DNA of 64,000 bases from Candidatus Proruminimicrobium quisquiliarum (lineage in GTDB: Bacteria; Elusimicrobiota; Endomicrobiia; Endomicrobiales; Endomicrobiaceae): positions 212,397 to 276,396 of the forward strand of contig JAHDRN010000007.1 in the NCBI GenBank assembly GCA_018433245.1, given 5' to 3'. Under the pieces are notes generated by a model. The model was not told where the DNA came from. It saw only the letters and a program-made list of their open reading frames with translations, and made no database searches. Numbering within the stretch: the stretch's first letter is position 1; every line of letters begins with the position of its first letter. Shown here one piece after another: positions 1 to 8,592 of the stretch. Both the position numbers and the translations under genes were made by a program.

Positions 1-348
1 TTTTAATTCTTTCAGACACTGCGTTTCTATCGGAAGCCCGTGGCAGTCCCACCCGGGTGTAAAAGGAGTGTCAAAACCTTTCATATTTTTATATTTTACT
101 ACGAGATCTTTTAAAACCTTGTTCAGAGCATGCCCCAAATGAAGGTTGCCGTTGGCGTAAGGCGGACCGTCATGCAAAATAAATTTTTCTTTTCCTTTAT
201 TTTTTGCTCTCATTTTTTGATAAATTTTTGCGTCCTGCCATTTTTTTATAAACTCAGGTTCACGCTGAGGCAGATTTGCCTTCATGGCAAAATCCGTTTT
301 AGGCAGATTTACAGTTTTAGAATAATCTTTTTTATCGTTGTTTTCCAT
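1..348 (-). CDS. ileS: Isoleucine--tRNA ligase, N-terminal part (cut by left edge)
   Basis: Class I aminoacyl-tRNA synthetase that charges tRNA-Ile in the cytoplasm. Only the first 116 codons lie in the window; the frame is open to base 1. The HIGH motif appears as HLGH at residues 70-73, preceded by [10 protein letters not shown] at 59-68, and [11 protein letters not shown] sits at 98-108, a block typical of IleS. The ATG at 346-348 lies 2 nt after the stop of the VOC gene, with GAGAAGG about 10 nt upstream inside that gene's end. The position after yggS-proC-yggU matches a common bacterial order. Assignment to IleS rather than LeuRS or ValRS rests on the [16 protein letters not shown] block and the CHGLPIE context. 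Confidence 0.95.
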   Translation of the reverse strand, partial: MENNDKKDYSKTVNLPKTDFAMKANLPQREPEFIKKWQDAKIYQKMRAKNKGKEKFILHDGPPYANGNLHLGHALNKVLKDLVVKYKNMKGFDTPFTPGWDCHGLPIETQCLKELK

Positions 349-350
349 TT

Positions 351-791
351 TTATTTAACCTTCTCCCCGAATCCGATTATATATCCGTTGCAATCTTCAA
401 TATGAAATTCTTTCATACGGTATATCGTATTTTCAATATCTTTTACTATTTTTACTTCTTTTTCAAAAAAATCGTTTCTTAGTTCTTCAACTCCGCCGTC
501 AATATCACAATACAAAGTTCCGGATAAACCTTTTTTAACGTTTTTTAAAGCTTTTATATCTTTTTTATAAGTCTTTCCGTGCATAAACATTACAAAAACT
601 TCATCACGCGCAACCATCGCGTAAGTATACTTTTTATTGTTTTCAATAACAATATCGGCAGTTTTTCCGTTATCGTCAACAAGCATTTTCAATTTAAAGC
701 CGAGTTTTTCAGTATAAAATTTAACCGTTTCGGCAACGTCAGATACCATCAAATCAGGAGTAAGTTTTTCAAACTTAATTTCTTTCCTCAT
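351..791 (-). CDS. VOC (glyoxalase/bleomycin-resistance fold) family protein
   Basis: Protein of 146 residues with the two-repeat layout of the vicinal oxygen chelate superfamily. Repeat 1 starts at [23 protein letters not shown] (residues about 10-32) and repeat 2 at the [14 protein letters not shown] segment (about 91-104). It closes with [13 protein letters not shown], where the last Glu of a VOC metal site usually lies. Members include glyoxalases, dioxygenases and resistance proteins, and nothing here selects one of these. The start overlaps the mtnA stop as ATGA (788-791), so it is translationally coupled to mtnA and sits just upstream of ileS. Function beyond the fold is not known. Confidence 0.8.
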   Translation of the reverse strand: MRKEIKFEKLTPDLMVSDVAETVKFYTEKLGFKLKMLVDDNGKTADIVIENNKKYTYAMVARDEVFVMFMHGKTYKKDIKALKNVKKGLSGTLYCDIDGGVEELRNDFFEKEVKIVKDIENTIYRMKEFHIEDCNGYIIGFGEKVK

Positions 792-1831
792 TTAATCTTT
801 TTTAAAGTTGAAATTTTGTTTGGTTTAAAAACGCCTTTTTCAGTTATTATCATAGTAATATTTGATGCCGGCGTTACGTCAAATCCCGGGTGTCTTACAG
901 TTGTGCCTTTCGGAGCTATTTCTTTGCCGTTTATTTTTAAAACTTCATCGGCCGATCTTTCTTCTATTACTATTTTTGAACCGTACGTCGTATTAAAATC
1001 TATTGTTGACACCGGAGCAACTACATAAAACGGTATCTTATGATATTTTGCAAGAATGGATAAAGAATATGTCCCTATCTTATTTGCAACGTCTCCGTTT
1101 AAAGCAATTCTGTCGGCTCCCACTATAACGGCGTCTATCCTGTTTGTTTTCATAATATATCCGGCCATATTGTCAGTTATAAGGGTATACGGTATTTTTT
1201 CCTGCTGCAACTCCCACGCCGTAAGCCTTGCTCCCTGCAAATAAGGCCTTGTTTCATCCACAAAGACATTTTTTATTTTTCCGTCTTTATAAGCGGTTCT
1301 TATAACTCCAAGCGCCGTTCCGTAACCGGCAGTTGCCAGAGCTCCGGCGTTACAATGAGTAAGAACAACGGAATCTTTTTTCAGAAGCCTTGCACCCAAC
1401 TCGCCCATTTTTTTATTTACGGCAATATCCTCGTCATATATTTCAAAAGCGGCATCAGTTAAAACATTTATATAATTCTGAGGATTAAGATTAACCGATT
1501 TTTCGGCTACTTTTACCATTCTTTCAACAGCCCACTTAAGATTAACCGCCGTAGGTCTTGAAGAAATCAAAAGTATTGACGCTTTTTTTATATAGGAAAG
1601 TTTTTCAAGCGGAGAAAATCTTGACGCTTTTATTCCGGCAAGAACTATGCCAAAAGCACCGGCAACGCCTATCGCCGGAGCGCCTCTTATTATCATATTT
1701 TTTATAGCCTCGGAAACATCTTTATAGGTTTTACACTTTTTATATAAAACTTTTCCGGGCAAAACAAGCTGATCAAGTAAATAAAGAGTATTTGCCTGCC
1801 AAAATAAGGTTTTAGCTATATTTTTTTGCAT
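788..1831 (-). CDS. mtnA: S-methyl-5-thioribose-1-phosphate isomerase
   Basis: Converts 5-methylthioribose-1-phosphate to 5-methylthioribulose-1-phosphate in methionine salvage. The protein has 347 residues, normal for the family. Diagnostic blocks are RGAPAIGVAGAFG near residue 50, LTHCNAGALAT with catalytic Cys160, VDETRPYLQGARLTAWE, and GADRIALNGD with catalytic Asp240; both numbers match the well-studied bacterial MtnA. The eIF2B-alpha-like fold also occurs in ribose-1,5-bisphosphate isomerases, but RGAPAIG and the Cys/Asp pair favour MtnA. No other methionine salvage gene is visible nearby. It is followed by the VOC gene with an ATGA overlap and preceded by yggU 22 nt upstream. Confidence 0.95.
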   Translation of the reverse strand: MQKNIAKTLFWQANTLYLLDQLVLPGKVLYKKCKTYKDVSEAIKNMIIRGAPAIGVAGAFGIVLAGIKASRFSPLEKLSYIKKASILLISSRPTAVNLKWAVERMVKVAEKSVNLNPQNYINVLTDAAFEIYDEDIAVNKKMGELGARLLKKDSVVLTHCNAGALATAGYGTALGVIRTAYKDGKIKNVFVDETRPYLQGARLTAWELQQEKIPYTLITDNMAGYIMKTNRIDAVIVGADRIALNGDVANKIGTYSLSILAKYHKIPFYVVAPVSTIDFNTTYGSKIVIEERSADEVLKINGKEIAPKGTTVRHPGFDVTPASNITMIITEKGVFKPNKISTLKKIK

Positions 1832-1853
1832 TTAAGTTTCTCTGAATTTAAGT

Positions 1854-2117
1854 TTACGGGATTGTACCCAACACTTCTTCAAGTTCTTCTTCTGTTCTGC
1901 CTGTAATTTCTATAGTTTTTTCTCTGCCGCGTTCGCCTTTTCTAAGTAAAACATTAGACCTTCCTACATCAAAAAAATCCGATAAATAATCACATAACTC
2001 TTCATTTGCTTTACCTTCAACGGCAGGAGCTGCTATTTTAACTCTCAGAATTGACCCTATTCTGCTTACAACGTCATTTCTTTTTGAATTAGGAATAACT
2101 CTAACTTTAATGATCAT
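1854..2117 (-). CDS. DUF167/YggU family protein
   Basis: Small protein of 87 residues in the DUF167 (YggU) family, whose biochemical role is not settled. Recognisable elements are IKVRVIPNSKRNDVV at the start, VKIAAPAVEGKANEELCDYLSDFF in the middle and LRKGERGREKTIEI towards the end. The frame can be extended 9 nt to a GTG, but the ATG at 2115-2117 has GAGGTG about 7 nt upstream, so I use it. It lies between proC and mtnA, the usual place of this family next to proC and yggS in many bacteria. Confidence 0.85.
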   Translation of the reverse strand: MIIKVRVIPNSKRNDVVSRIGSILRVKIAAPAVEGKANEELCDYLSDFFDVGRSNVLLRKGERGREKTIEITGRTEEELEEVLGTIP

Positions 2118-2150
2118 TTTTGGCACCTCTTTTTTAATACTAGAATATAT

Positions 2151-2966
2151 CTAAAGTTCTTCTGCTCTTGTTTTAGCTTTTTCCACAGCCGAGAGAACGA
2201 TTTGTTTAAAGTTATTTTTTTCGAAATCTTCTATTGCTTTTTCCGTAGTTCCGCCCGGAGACGTAACATGTTTTCTTAATACGGTGTCATCCAATCCGCT
2301 TTCTATAAGCATTTTCCCGGCGCCGTATATAGTCTGATATACCAGATGTTTGGCGACATCTGCCGGAATATCAAATTGTTCTGCGGCATTACGCATCATT
2401 TCCGACAGATAAAAAACATAAGCAGGGCCTGAACCTGAAACGGCGGTTATGGCATTCATTATTTTTTCTTCCACGCATTCAACTCTGCCTATAACTGAAA
2501 AAATATCGGCTATATCCTGTATATTTTCTTTGTCTGCATTTTTTCCGCCGCAAACCGCTATGGCGCCTTTACCGACTAATGCCGGAGTATTAGGCATAGC
2601 TCTGACAATAATATTGTCGGGCAAAAATTTTTCAATAAAAGCCGTTGTTATACCGGCCGCTACTGACACTATTATTTTTGCCTTTTTCAATTCACTTGCA
2701 TGTTCTTTTAAAATATTGTTAAACTGCTGAGGTTTAGTTGAAAGAAAAACAATTTCCGCATTTTCAAGCGCCTGAGATTTATCCTGCTGGATTGAAACCG
2801 CATATTTATGAGCAAGAATATTTAATCTCTCTTCAGAGATATCATTGCATACGATATTAGAACTTTTTACTATATCATTTTTTATAAACCCGGAAATTAT
2901 TGCTTCAGCCATATTACCGGACCCTATAAAAACAACTTTTTTATCATAAAATTTTTTATTTATCAT
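2151..2966 (-). CDS. proC: Pyrroline-5-carboxylate reductase
   Basis: Last step of proline synthesis: NAD(P)H-dependent reduction of pyrroline-5-carboxylate to proline, in the cytoplasm. The protein has 271 residues with a Rossmann start VVFIGSGNMAEAIISGF, then RAMPNTPALVGKGA in the middle, and the family signature AVSGSGPAYVFYLSE followed by the helix ending VTSPGGTTEKAI. A longer frame begins at a TTG (2979-2981), but the ATG at 2964-2966 has GGAGA about 9 nt upstream and is preferred. It overlaps the end of yggS by 11 nt, which suggests translational coupling. Confidence 0.95.
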   Translation of the reverse strand: MINKKFYDKKVVFIGSGNMAEAIISGFIKNDIVKSSNIVCNDISEERLNILAHKYAVSIQQDKSQALENAEIVFLSTKPQQFNNILKEHASELKKAKIIVSVAAGITTAFIEKFLPDNIIVRAMPNTPALVGKGAIAVCGGKNADKENIQDIADIFSVIGRVECVEEKIMNAITAVSGSGPAYVFYLSEMMRNAAEQFDIPADVAKHLVYQTIYGAGKMLIESGLDDTVLRKHVTSPGGTTEKAIEDFEKNNFKQIVLSAVEKAKTRAEEL

Positions 2967-3654
2967 ATATTCTTTCTCCAAATAAAGCTGAACCTATTCT
3001 GACCATATTTGACCCTTCCTGCACGGCTACCTCAAAATCATCTGACATTCCCATTGATAAAATTAAAAAATCTTTATTATCAAATTGATTCTTTAAATCC
3101 GTAAAAATGTTATAAGCCGCTTTAAAATACGGTCTGACCTTTTCCTTATTATCAAAATAAGGCGCAATCGTCATAATTCCGCAAATTTTTATATTTTTAC
3201 ACTTTTCAATACAATAAATATATAAATCTTCTATATATTCTTTAGAAACGCCGTGTTTTGTTACTTCCTGAGAAATCTTTAATTCAAGCAAACAATCCTG
3301 AATTTTATCTATATTTTCAGCATGTCTGTTAATGTTTTCCGCCAATTCCTTACTGTCTAAAGATTGTATTAAATCAAAATTCAATACGGCTTTTTTAGCT
3401 TTATTAGACTGCAGATGCCCTATAAAATGCTTTTTGATATTTTTAAAAATTCCTTTATTAGAAAGAACATCAAATTTAGGCAAAGCTTCCTGAATCTTGC
3501 TTTCTCCTATGTCATTTATACCGCATAACAATGCAGATTCTATACAATCTGCTCCAAAAGTTTTAGTAACAGCAACTATAGAAACATTCTTACCGTTTGA
3601 TGTTTCTTTTATTTTGTTGCGGATTTGTTCTATATTTTTGCTTATATCTGCCAC
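2956..3654 (-). CDS. YggS-type pyridoxal phosphate homeostasis protein
   Basis: Fold-III PLP-binding protein (PLPBP/YggS family) that keeps free PLP in balance and has no known catalytic activity. The PLP lysine is K31 in VAVTKTFG. The motif GINDIGESKIQEALPK, the HFIGHLQSNKAK loop and the closing LSMGMSDDFEVAVQEGSNMVRIGSALFG (phosphate-binding end) are all family hallmarks. The length, 232 residues, is usual. The start is GTG (3652-3654) with no visible ribosome binding site, and it lies only about 9 nt downstream of a consensus extended -10 element, so the mRNA may be leaderless. The stop overlaps proC. Confidence 0.93.
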   Translation of the reverse strand: MADISKNIEQIRNKIKETSNGKNVSIVAVTKTFGADCIESALLCGINDIGESKIQEALPKFDVLSNKGIFKNIKKHFIGHLQSNKAKKAVLNFDLIQSLDSKELAENINRHAENIDKIQDCLLELKISQEVTKHGVSKEYIEDLYIYCIEKCKNIKICGIMTIAPYFDNKEKVRPYFKAAYNIFTDLKNQFDNKDFLILSMGMSDDFEVAVQEGSNMVRIGSALFGERIYDK

Positions 3655-3663
3655 TGTTTTATT

Positions 3664-3672
3664 ATTATAGCA
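3664..3672 (-). promoter_or_regulatory. Extended -10 promoter for yggS-proC-yggU-mtnA-ileS
   Basis: On the minus strand this reads TGCTATAAT, a perfect extended -10 (TGnTATAAT) with only a poor -35 (TTTAAA about 18 nt upstream). Transcription would start about 7 nt downstream, leaving only 2-3 nt before the GTG of yggS. This is a sequence match only. Confidence 0.45.
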
Positions 3673-3708
3673 TATTTTGGATGGTTTTTTAAATACATTT
3701 GTATGTAT

Positions 3709-5892
3709 CTAAACGACTTCTGCCGTTTTATTGATTTGTTCGTTAATATTTTTTGACATAGGCAATGTTATTAAAAAGGTAGTGCCTTGCCTGTATTTTG
3801 AATTAAAAACAATTTTACCCTTATGATTTTCTTCTATCATCCTTTTTGTTACATATGCTCCTATGCCTGAACCCGACTTGCTTGACGGTTTTGTAGTAAA
3901 AAAAGCCGAAAAAATCTTGGCTTCGTTTTCTTTTTTTATGCCGATTCCGTTGTCTTTTATTGCTATATTTACAAATCCGTCAATAAATTGCAAACTTACG
4001 TTTATTTCCGGTTTAAAATCAGTATCAATATTTTCCAATTTGTTTAACTGCTGTTTTTCAAGAACCGCTTCATAGGCATTATCCAAACAATTATAGACTA
4101 CTTCCTGTATCTGGGACCTGACTCCGTAAATTTTATCTTCTTTGGGGATTGATAATGTTATGGGAATATTATCGGCTCTATGTTTTACTTTCATTAAATC
4201 AACCGACTGTTCAACTATTTCTTTAAATACAAAATATCCGAAATATGTATCTTTTTCTGTTGTTTTGGCAAAATTCAATATGCCTTTTACTATAGTATCG
4301 GTTTTTTTAACGTTTTCTTCCATTTTAGAAATAGTAGATTTTATTTCTTGAAGCATATTTTTTATCTGCGGTTTTGTATCAATAAGCTCTTTATTTGCTT
4401 CTTCAAAATCTTTTATTTCAAAATCTATATTTGTGTGTCCCATTAAAAAAACATTTAATCTGTTTTTTATCTGATGCGCCATACCGTCAGCCATTCCTCC
4501 GATTGAAGCCAATTTTTCTGCATCATAAAGCCTTTTTTGCTGTTTTTGAGTTTCAGCCAAAAAATTACAATTTTCTATTGCAAGCCCCGCCTGATTAGAC
4601 AAGGTTTTAAAAACTTCTATATCCTGCGATGAATAAACGGTTTTGTTAGTTTTTTCTCCAAGCACTAAAAAAGCTATCAGTTTGTCTCTTAACATTGAAG
4701 GAACTATTAAATTTATATCTTTTGCTATATTTGAAAATGAATCTTTCAAACTTTTTCTTAAATTAAAAAATAAAAACGGATCTTTTACAGACTTCATATA
4801 CTCGCAGATTTTGCTGTCTTCCGAAAAATTTATATCCAAATTTTTATTTACTTCACCTCTTGCGCCTAAACATACGTATTTATTTTTTTCATGGTCTAAT
4901 ATAAATAAATACACAAAATTAACTTTCACAGATCTTTTAATAATTCTAACCGTCAGTTGTGCCAATTTAGGCAACTGTTGTTGTTCAATCATGCCTTTTG
5001 ATGCCTGAACCAATAACTGCTGATATGCATTTTGCTCGGCTAATAGTATTCTTTCTGCTTTTCTTTGCAGATATTTTAAAACCATAGGACCTATTGTAGA
5101 TAAAGCAAATAACATTAATGAAGCAAGAAACCATTCCCCGGTTCCCAATCCTATATAAAACGGTATACCTAAAACCATAGCATACAAAACAACTAAAATT
5201 CCTGTTTGAGTCAAAGCTAATTTTATATCCATCAAATTAGTCTTAATTATACTTAATGCAATAATACCACTAAAAAATATGACTACGATATATGCAAAAG
5301 GATAAAAATTAATAAACGGATACTTTATAATATAGTCGCCTGAACCCAGAACGGCTATAGAAAAAGCAACTGCTAAATACTTTGTTTGTTGCTGTTTTAT
5401 TGCGCTAAATTTAGGATTATTTAAATTTCCAAAAAGCATATAAGCACATGTAGAAAATGTCAGTGTAAATTGTATAAGAGGTATAAAATATAAAATACCT
5501 GCTATCGGATAATAACCCCAGAAATTATTACTTAATCCTCTATAAATTAAATGAGAAGTAAAATTTATAATTATAACCGGTATTGTTGAAATGTAAATAT
5601 AGGGTATATACTTTTTATATGGGCTGTTTAAAAATTCTAAAATAAAATGCAGTGCGCAAACTGGAGTTAAAATAACACCTACAAAACCGATTTTTGCAAA
5701 AATATAAGCAATATTGTAATATCCTGCAAACCAATACATCAAAGAAAAATCCATAAGCCACAAAAATAATGCAAATGACAAAAAAGAATAAGTAATACTT
5801 AATATATTCCTTCTATTTTTATAAAGCACAAAAAAACCCATCAGTGCAATTAATACTGCTGTTATAGATGGGAATAAAGCATAGTAATTCAT
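3709..5892 (-). CDS. Membrane sensor histidine kinase with GAF domain
   Basis: Sensor kinase of 727 residues. About the first 275 residues hold roughly eight hydrophobic segments, like the 7TM N-terminal region found in some bacterial kinases. A cytoplasmic GAF-like region follows (about 300-450, with FKTLSNQAGLAIEN at its end). The phospho-acceptor helix reads GGMADGMAHQIKNRLNVF, with His473 in AHQIKN. The ATPase domain shows the N box NCLDNAYEAV, the G1 box DNGIGIKKENEAKIF and the G2 region SGSGIGAYVTKRMI. No response regulator gene is adjacent, so the partner is elsewhere. It lies 5 nt downstream of the aldehyde dehydrogenase and should share its transcript. The input signal is unknown. 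Confidence 0.9.
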   Translation of the reverse strand: MNYYALFPSITAVLIALMGFFVLYKNRRNILSITYSFLSFALFLWLMDFSLMYWFAGYYNIAYIFAKIGFVGVILTPVCALHFILEFLNSPYKKYIPYIYISTIPVIIINFTSHLIYRGLSNNFWGYYPIAGILYFIPLIQFTLTFSTCAYMLFGNLNNPKFSAIKQQQTKYLAVAFSIAVLGSGDYIIKYPFINFYPFAYIVVIFFSGIIALSIIKTNLMDIKLALTQTGILVVLYAMVLGIPFYIGLGTGEWFLASLMLFALSTIGPMVLKYLQRKAERILLAEQNAYQQLLVQASKGMIEQQQLPKLAQLTVRIIKRSVKVNFVYLFILDHEKNKYVCLGARGEVNKNLDINFSEDSKICEYMKSVKDPFLFFNLRKSLKDSFSNIAKDINLIVPSMLRDKLIAFLVLGEKTNKTVYSSQDIEVFKTLSNQAGLAIENCNFLAETQKQQKRLYDAEKLASIGGMADGMAHQIKNRLNVFLMGHTNIDFEIKDFEEANKELIDTKPQIKNMLQEIKSTISKMEENVKKTDTIVKGILNFAKTTEKDTYFGYFVFKEIVEQSVDLMKVKHRADNIPITLSIPKEDKIYGVRSQIQEVVYNCLDNAYEAVLEKQQLNKLENIDTDFKPEINVSLQFIDGFVNIAIKDNGIGIKKENEAKIFSAFFTTKPSSKSGSGIGAYVTKRMIEENHKGKIVFNSKYRQGTTFLITLPMSKNINEQINKTAEVV

Positions 5893-5897
5893 TTTTA

Positions 5898-7472
5898 TTA
5901 TTCTCTTGTAAGACTTATGCCTTGTAAATGAGTTGTTTTTTCAACAAGATAGCTGGCCTCACCAAAAGGACCGCCTGTTTTACCCACCCCGCCCTGGCCT
6001 GGCAAATATAAAGAATATGCAACATGTTTTGAATTTATTCTTAACAATGCGCTATTGTCTATATATTTCATGAATTGTCTTGTATAATAAGCTGATTTAA
6101 CCCATACGGATGCTCTAAGCCCATATTCATTGATTTCTGCAATTTTTAACATATTTGCAAAAATTTCTTCATCAGCTTCTTTTTTTTCTTTTTTCTTTGA
6201 TGTAACTTTAATAATTGGTATTACCGGGAAAAAATTTTCTTCCTTAACAATTTTCATATTAAATATTTCAGTATTATCAGTATTTATTTCTACTAAAGTT
6301 GGTTGAAAATACAAGCCTCTGTCATTTTCAACACCATTATAATCAACTCTTTTACCACCACATAGTAATTTCGCTCCTTTCAATAAAGCATCCTGTAAAA
6401 ATTCTTGACATTCTTTCATCTTAACAACAGGAGTAAAATAAGTTTCTTTATTGGACGGTAATCCGAATTTCAGTTTATAAACTTTTTCTAACAATTTATC
6501 TCTAAATTTATCATAAATTTTTTCATGCACTATTAAATTTTTTGGCAACATACATATTTGCGTTGACCCTAAAAAACAATCTACGGCAGATGTTGCCGCT
6601 CCCTCCACATCACACCCATCCCATACAAATAAATTATCATTACCTGAAAGTTCAAGAATCGCTTTTTTTCCATTAATATATGCTTGTCTGCCTATCTCTA
6701 AACCATTTTCACTTTCTCCAAAGAAAAATATATCATTAACTTTAGGATTTTTTAACCATTCATCCATAATAATTTTTGAATTACCAACAACTATATTCAT
6801 TAAACCGTCAGGTGCATTATTTTCTTTTAATGCTTTTCCAACTACATTTTTCCAAATAAAAAGAGTAGCTATTGGAGCTTTCAATGGAGCTTTTATTATT
6901 AGAGAATCTCCACCTAAAAAAACATACGCTGCTGATAGAGAATTACTTGCTGAAGCATTTTTTGGCGGTACAAGAACTACAACGCCATCAGGTTTTCTAA
7001 CAAGATAAACTTTTTCATTTCCGATCGTTCCTTTTTCTTCCCAAACCCCGTCTTTAAAAAGATCTAAAGTAGTTTTACAAAAAGCATTATCCATTGCATA
7101 AAATTCCCATTCTGCAAGTTTTAATGGGTGCCCTTCTATAGCCAATAATTTTATAATTGTATCCTTATTTGCTATTAAATATTTATGTACATCATATAGC
7201 ATTTTCTTCCTTTTAGCGACCGGTATATTTTTCATAATTTTACTTGCTCTATATGCAGCTTCTATCGCCTGCTTATTAAGTTCATTATCGCCTACACAAT
7301 ATCTCGCATAAATATATTTATCAACATCTTCGGGAATTTCGCCTTTTTTTAATTTTGTGATAGTCTGGTAAGTTTTTTTAAAATCAAGAATAACCTGGTC
7401 AGCATAAGGGAAATATTCATACTTACCTGTGTCGACATCTTTGCCGTCAACAAATAATGTAAACTCTCTCAT
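5898..7472 (-). CDS. Aldehyde dehydrogenase family protein
   Basis: NAD(P)-dependent aldehyde dehydrogenase superfamily member of 524 residues. The NAD-binding part contains VVVLVPPKNASASN and DSLIIKAPLKAP. The general-base region reads AILELSGND, and the catalytic Cys is about Cys307 in GSTQICMLPKN. The C-terminal part keeps the EENFFPVIPI block, the equivalent of the usual EEIFGPV motif. Substrate is not predictable: the PPKNAS segment replaces the common PWNFP, so it is not a typical betaine- or acetaldehyde-type enzyme. It lies 21 nt after prfB with AGGA about 6 nt before its ATG, and is followed by the histidine kinase. Confidence 0.85.
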   Translation of the reverse strand: MREFTLFVDGKDVDTGKYEYFPYADQVILDFKKTYQTITKLKKGEIPEDVDKYIYARYCVGDNELNKQAIEAAYRASKIMKNIPVAKRKKMLYDVHKYLIANKDTIIKLLAIEGHPLKLAEWEFYAMDNAFCKTTLDLFKDGVWEEKGTIGNEKVYLVRKPDGVVVLVPPKNASASNSLSAAYVFLGGDSLIIKAPLKAPIATLFIWKNVVGKALKENNAPDGLMNIVVGNSKIIMDEWLKNPKVNDIFFFGESENGLEIGRQAYINGKKAILELSGNDNLFVWDGCDVEGAATSAVDCFLGSTQICMLPKNLIVHEKIYDKFRDKLLEKVYKLKFGLPSNKETYFTPVVKMKECQEFLQDALLKGAKLLCGGKRVDYNGVENDRGLYFQPTLVEINTDNTEIFNMKIVKEENFFPVIPIIKVTSKKKEKKEADEEIFANMLKIAEINEYGLRASVWVKSAYYTRQFMKYIDNSALLRINSKHVAYSLYLPGQGGVGKTGGPFGEASYLVEKTTHLQGISLTRE

Positions 7473-7493
7473 TTGCTTTCCTCTTTTTTATAA

Positions 7494-8580
7494 TTATTTT
7501 TTCTGCATTAATTTCCAGTTTAAATATTCGTTTATAAAATCATCAATATCTCCGTCCATAACTTTTGCAACCTGAGAAGTTTCGTACTCTGTACGGTGAT
7601 CTTTAACAAGCTGATAGGGCATAAAAACATAAGAACGGATTTGACTGCCCCATGCAATCAATCCTTTTTCGTCATAATGTTTTTCATAAGCCTGTCTGTT
7701 TTTTTCCTGTTCATATTCATATAACTTGGCCTTTAACAGCCTCATCGCAGTAACTCTGTTTTTTATCTGGGATCTTTCCGTCTGGGACTGCGCCACAATA
7801 TTAGTAGGTAAATGCGTAATTCTGACGGCTGAATCCGTCTTATTGACATATTGTCCTCCGGCTCCGCCGGCTCTGTATGTATCAATTCTTATATCTTTCT
7901 CATCAATTACTATATCTATTTCATCTTCTACTTCCGGTATAACATCAACCGAACAAAAAGATGTATGTCTTCTTTTATTAGCGTCAAACGGCGAGATTCT
8001 TACAAGTCTGTGAACTCCTATTTCAGATTGTAAAAGGCCGTAAGCATACTCGCCTTTAACGATAAAAGTTATATTTTTTATTCCGGCTTCGTCTCCGCTC
8101 AGCATATCAACCGTATTTAAAGCAAACCCTTTGTCTTCAGCCCACATCGTGTACATTCTGAAAACCATTGAAACCCAATCGCATGATTCTGTTCCGCCGG
8201 CGCCGGCATTTATTGAAACAATCGCATTATTTTTGTCATGCTGTCCGGATAATTTTGTTTTTATATCTAGTTTTTTTATTTCTGTTTCTAATTTTTTAGT
8301 ATCCTTTTGCAATTGTTCGCTCAATTCTTCGTCAGTCTCTGTTTCTAAAAGCTGTTCTATTTCAGATAATTCGTTTGCTTTTTCATTTAAATTCTGCCAC
8401 TGGAAAACCAAATTTTTCAATCCGTCCAACTTTGACATAATCGTTTTAGCATTATTCTGGTCAGACCAAAAATCCTGCGCCGAAATAACCTTATCCAAAT
8501 CAGAAATCTCTTTTATTTTACGGTCTATATCAAAGAGACCCCCTTAACGTATTTATTTTTTCTTTAAATTCTTTAAGCAT
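7494..8580 (-). CDS. prfB: Peptide chain release factor 2, with programmed +1 frameshift
   Basis: RF2 terminates translation at UGA and UAA. The gene is read in two parts on the minus strand, 8580 to 8533 then 8531 to 7494, giving about 361 residues. A 16-codon leader starts at the ATG 8578-8580 (AAAGGGG upstream) and reaches CTT followed by an in-frame TGA at 8530-8532. Skipping one T continues as DIDRKIKEISD into the long frame. The RF2 anticodon-like motif SPF (SPFDANKRRHTS) and the catalytic GGQ (GGAGGQYVNKTDSAV) are both present. The first ATG of the long frame, at 8498, would lose the N-terminal helix. Gaps to lnt (12 nt) and the aldehyde dehydrogenase are short. Confidence 0.95.
8530..8544 (-). 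promoter_or_regulatory. prfB programmed frameshift site
   Basis: On the minus strand the site reads AGGGGG-TCT-CTT-TGA: an internal Shine-Dalgarno-like AGGGGG three bases before the slippery CTT and the in-frame UGA. This is the layout of the known bacterial prfB autoregulatory site, in which low RF2 allows +1 slippage. The base after TGA is T rather than the C seen in Escherichia coli. Confidence 0.93.
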
Positions 8581-8592
8581 TATTTGGCCCCT

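Noticed and set aside
3691..3710. Hairpin AGATACAT-ACAA-ATGTATTT directly after the histidine kinase stop as a terminator
   Set aside because: The stem is AT-only apart from one C-G pair and a G-T wobble, and it is followed by A residues rather than a U tract on the transcribed strand.
8530..8532. prfB as a pseudogene because of the in-frame TGA
   Set aside because: The surrounding AGGGGG-TCT-CTT-TGA layout is the known programmed frameshift, and the rest of the gene is intact.
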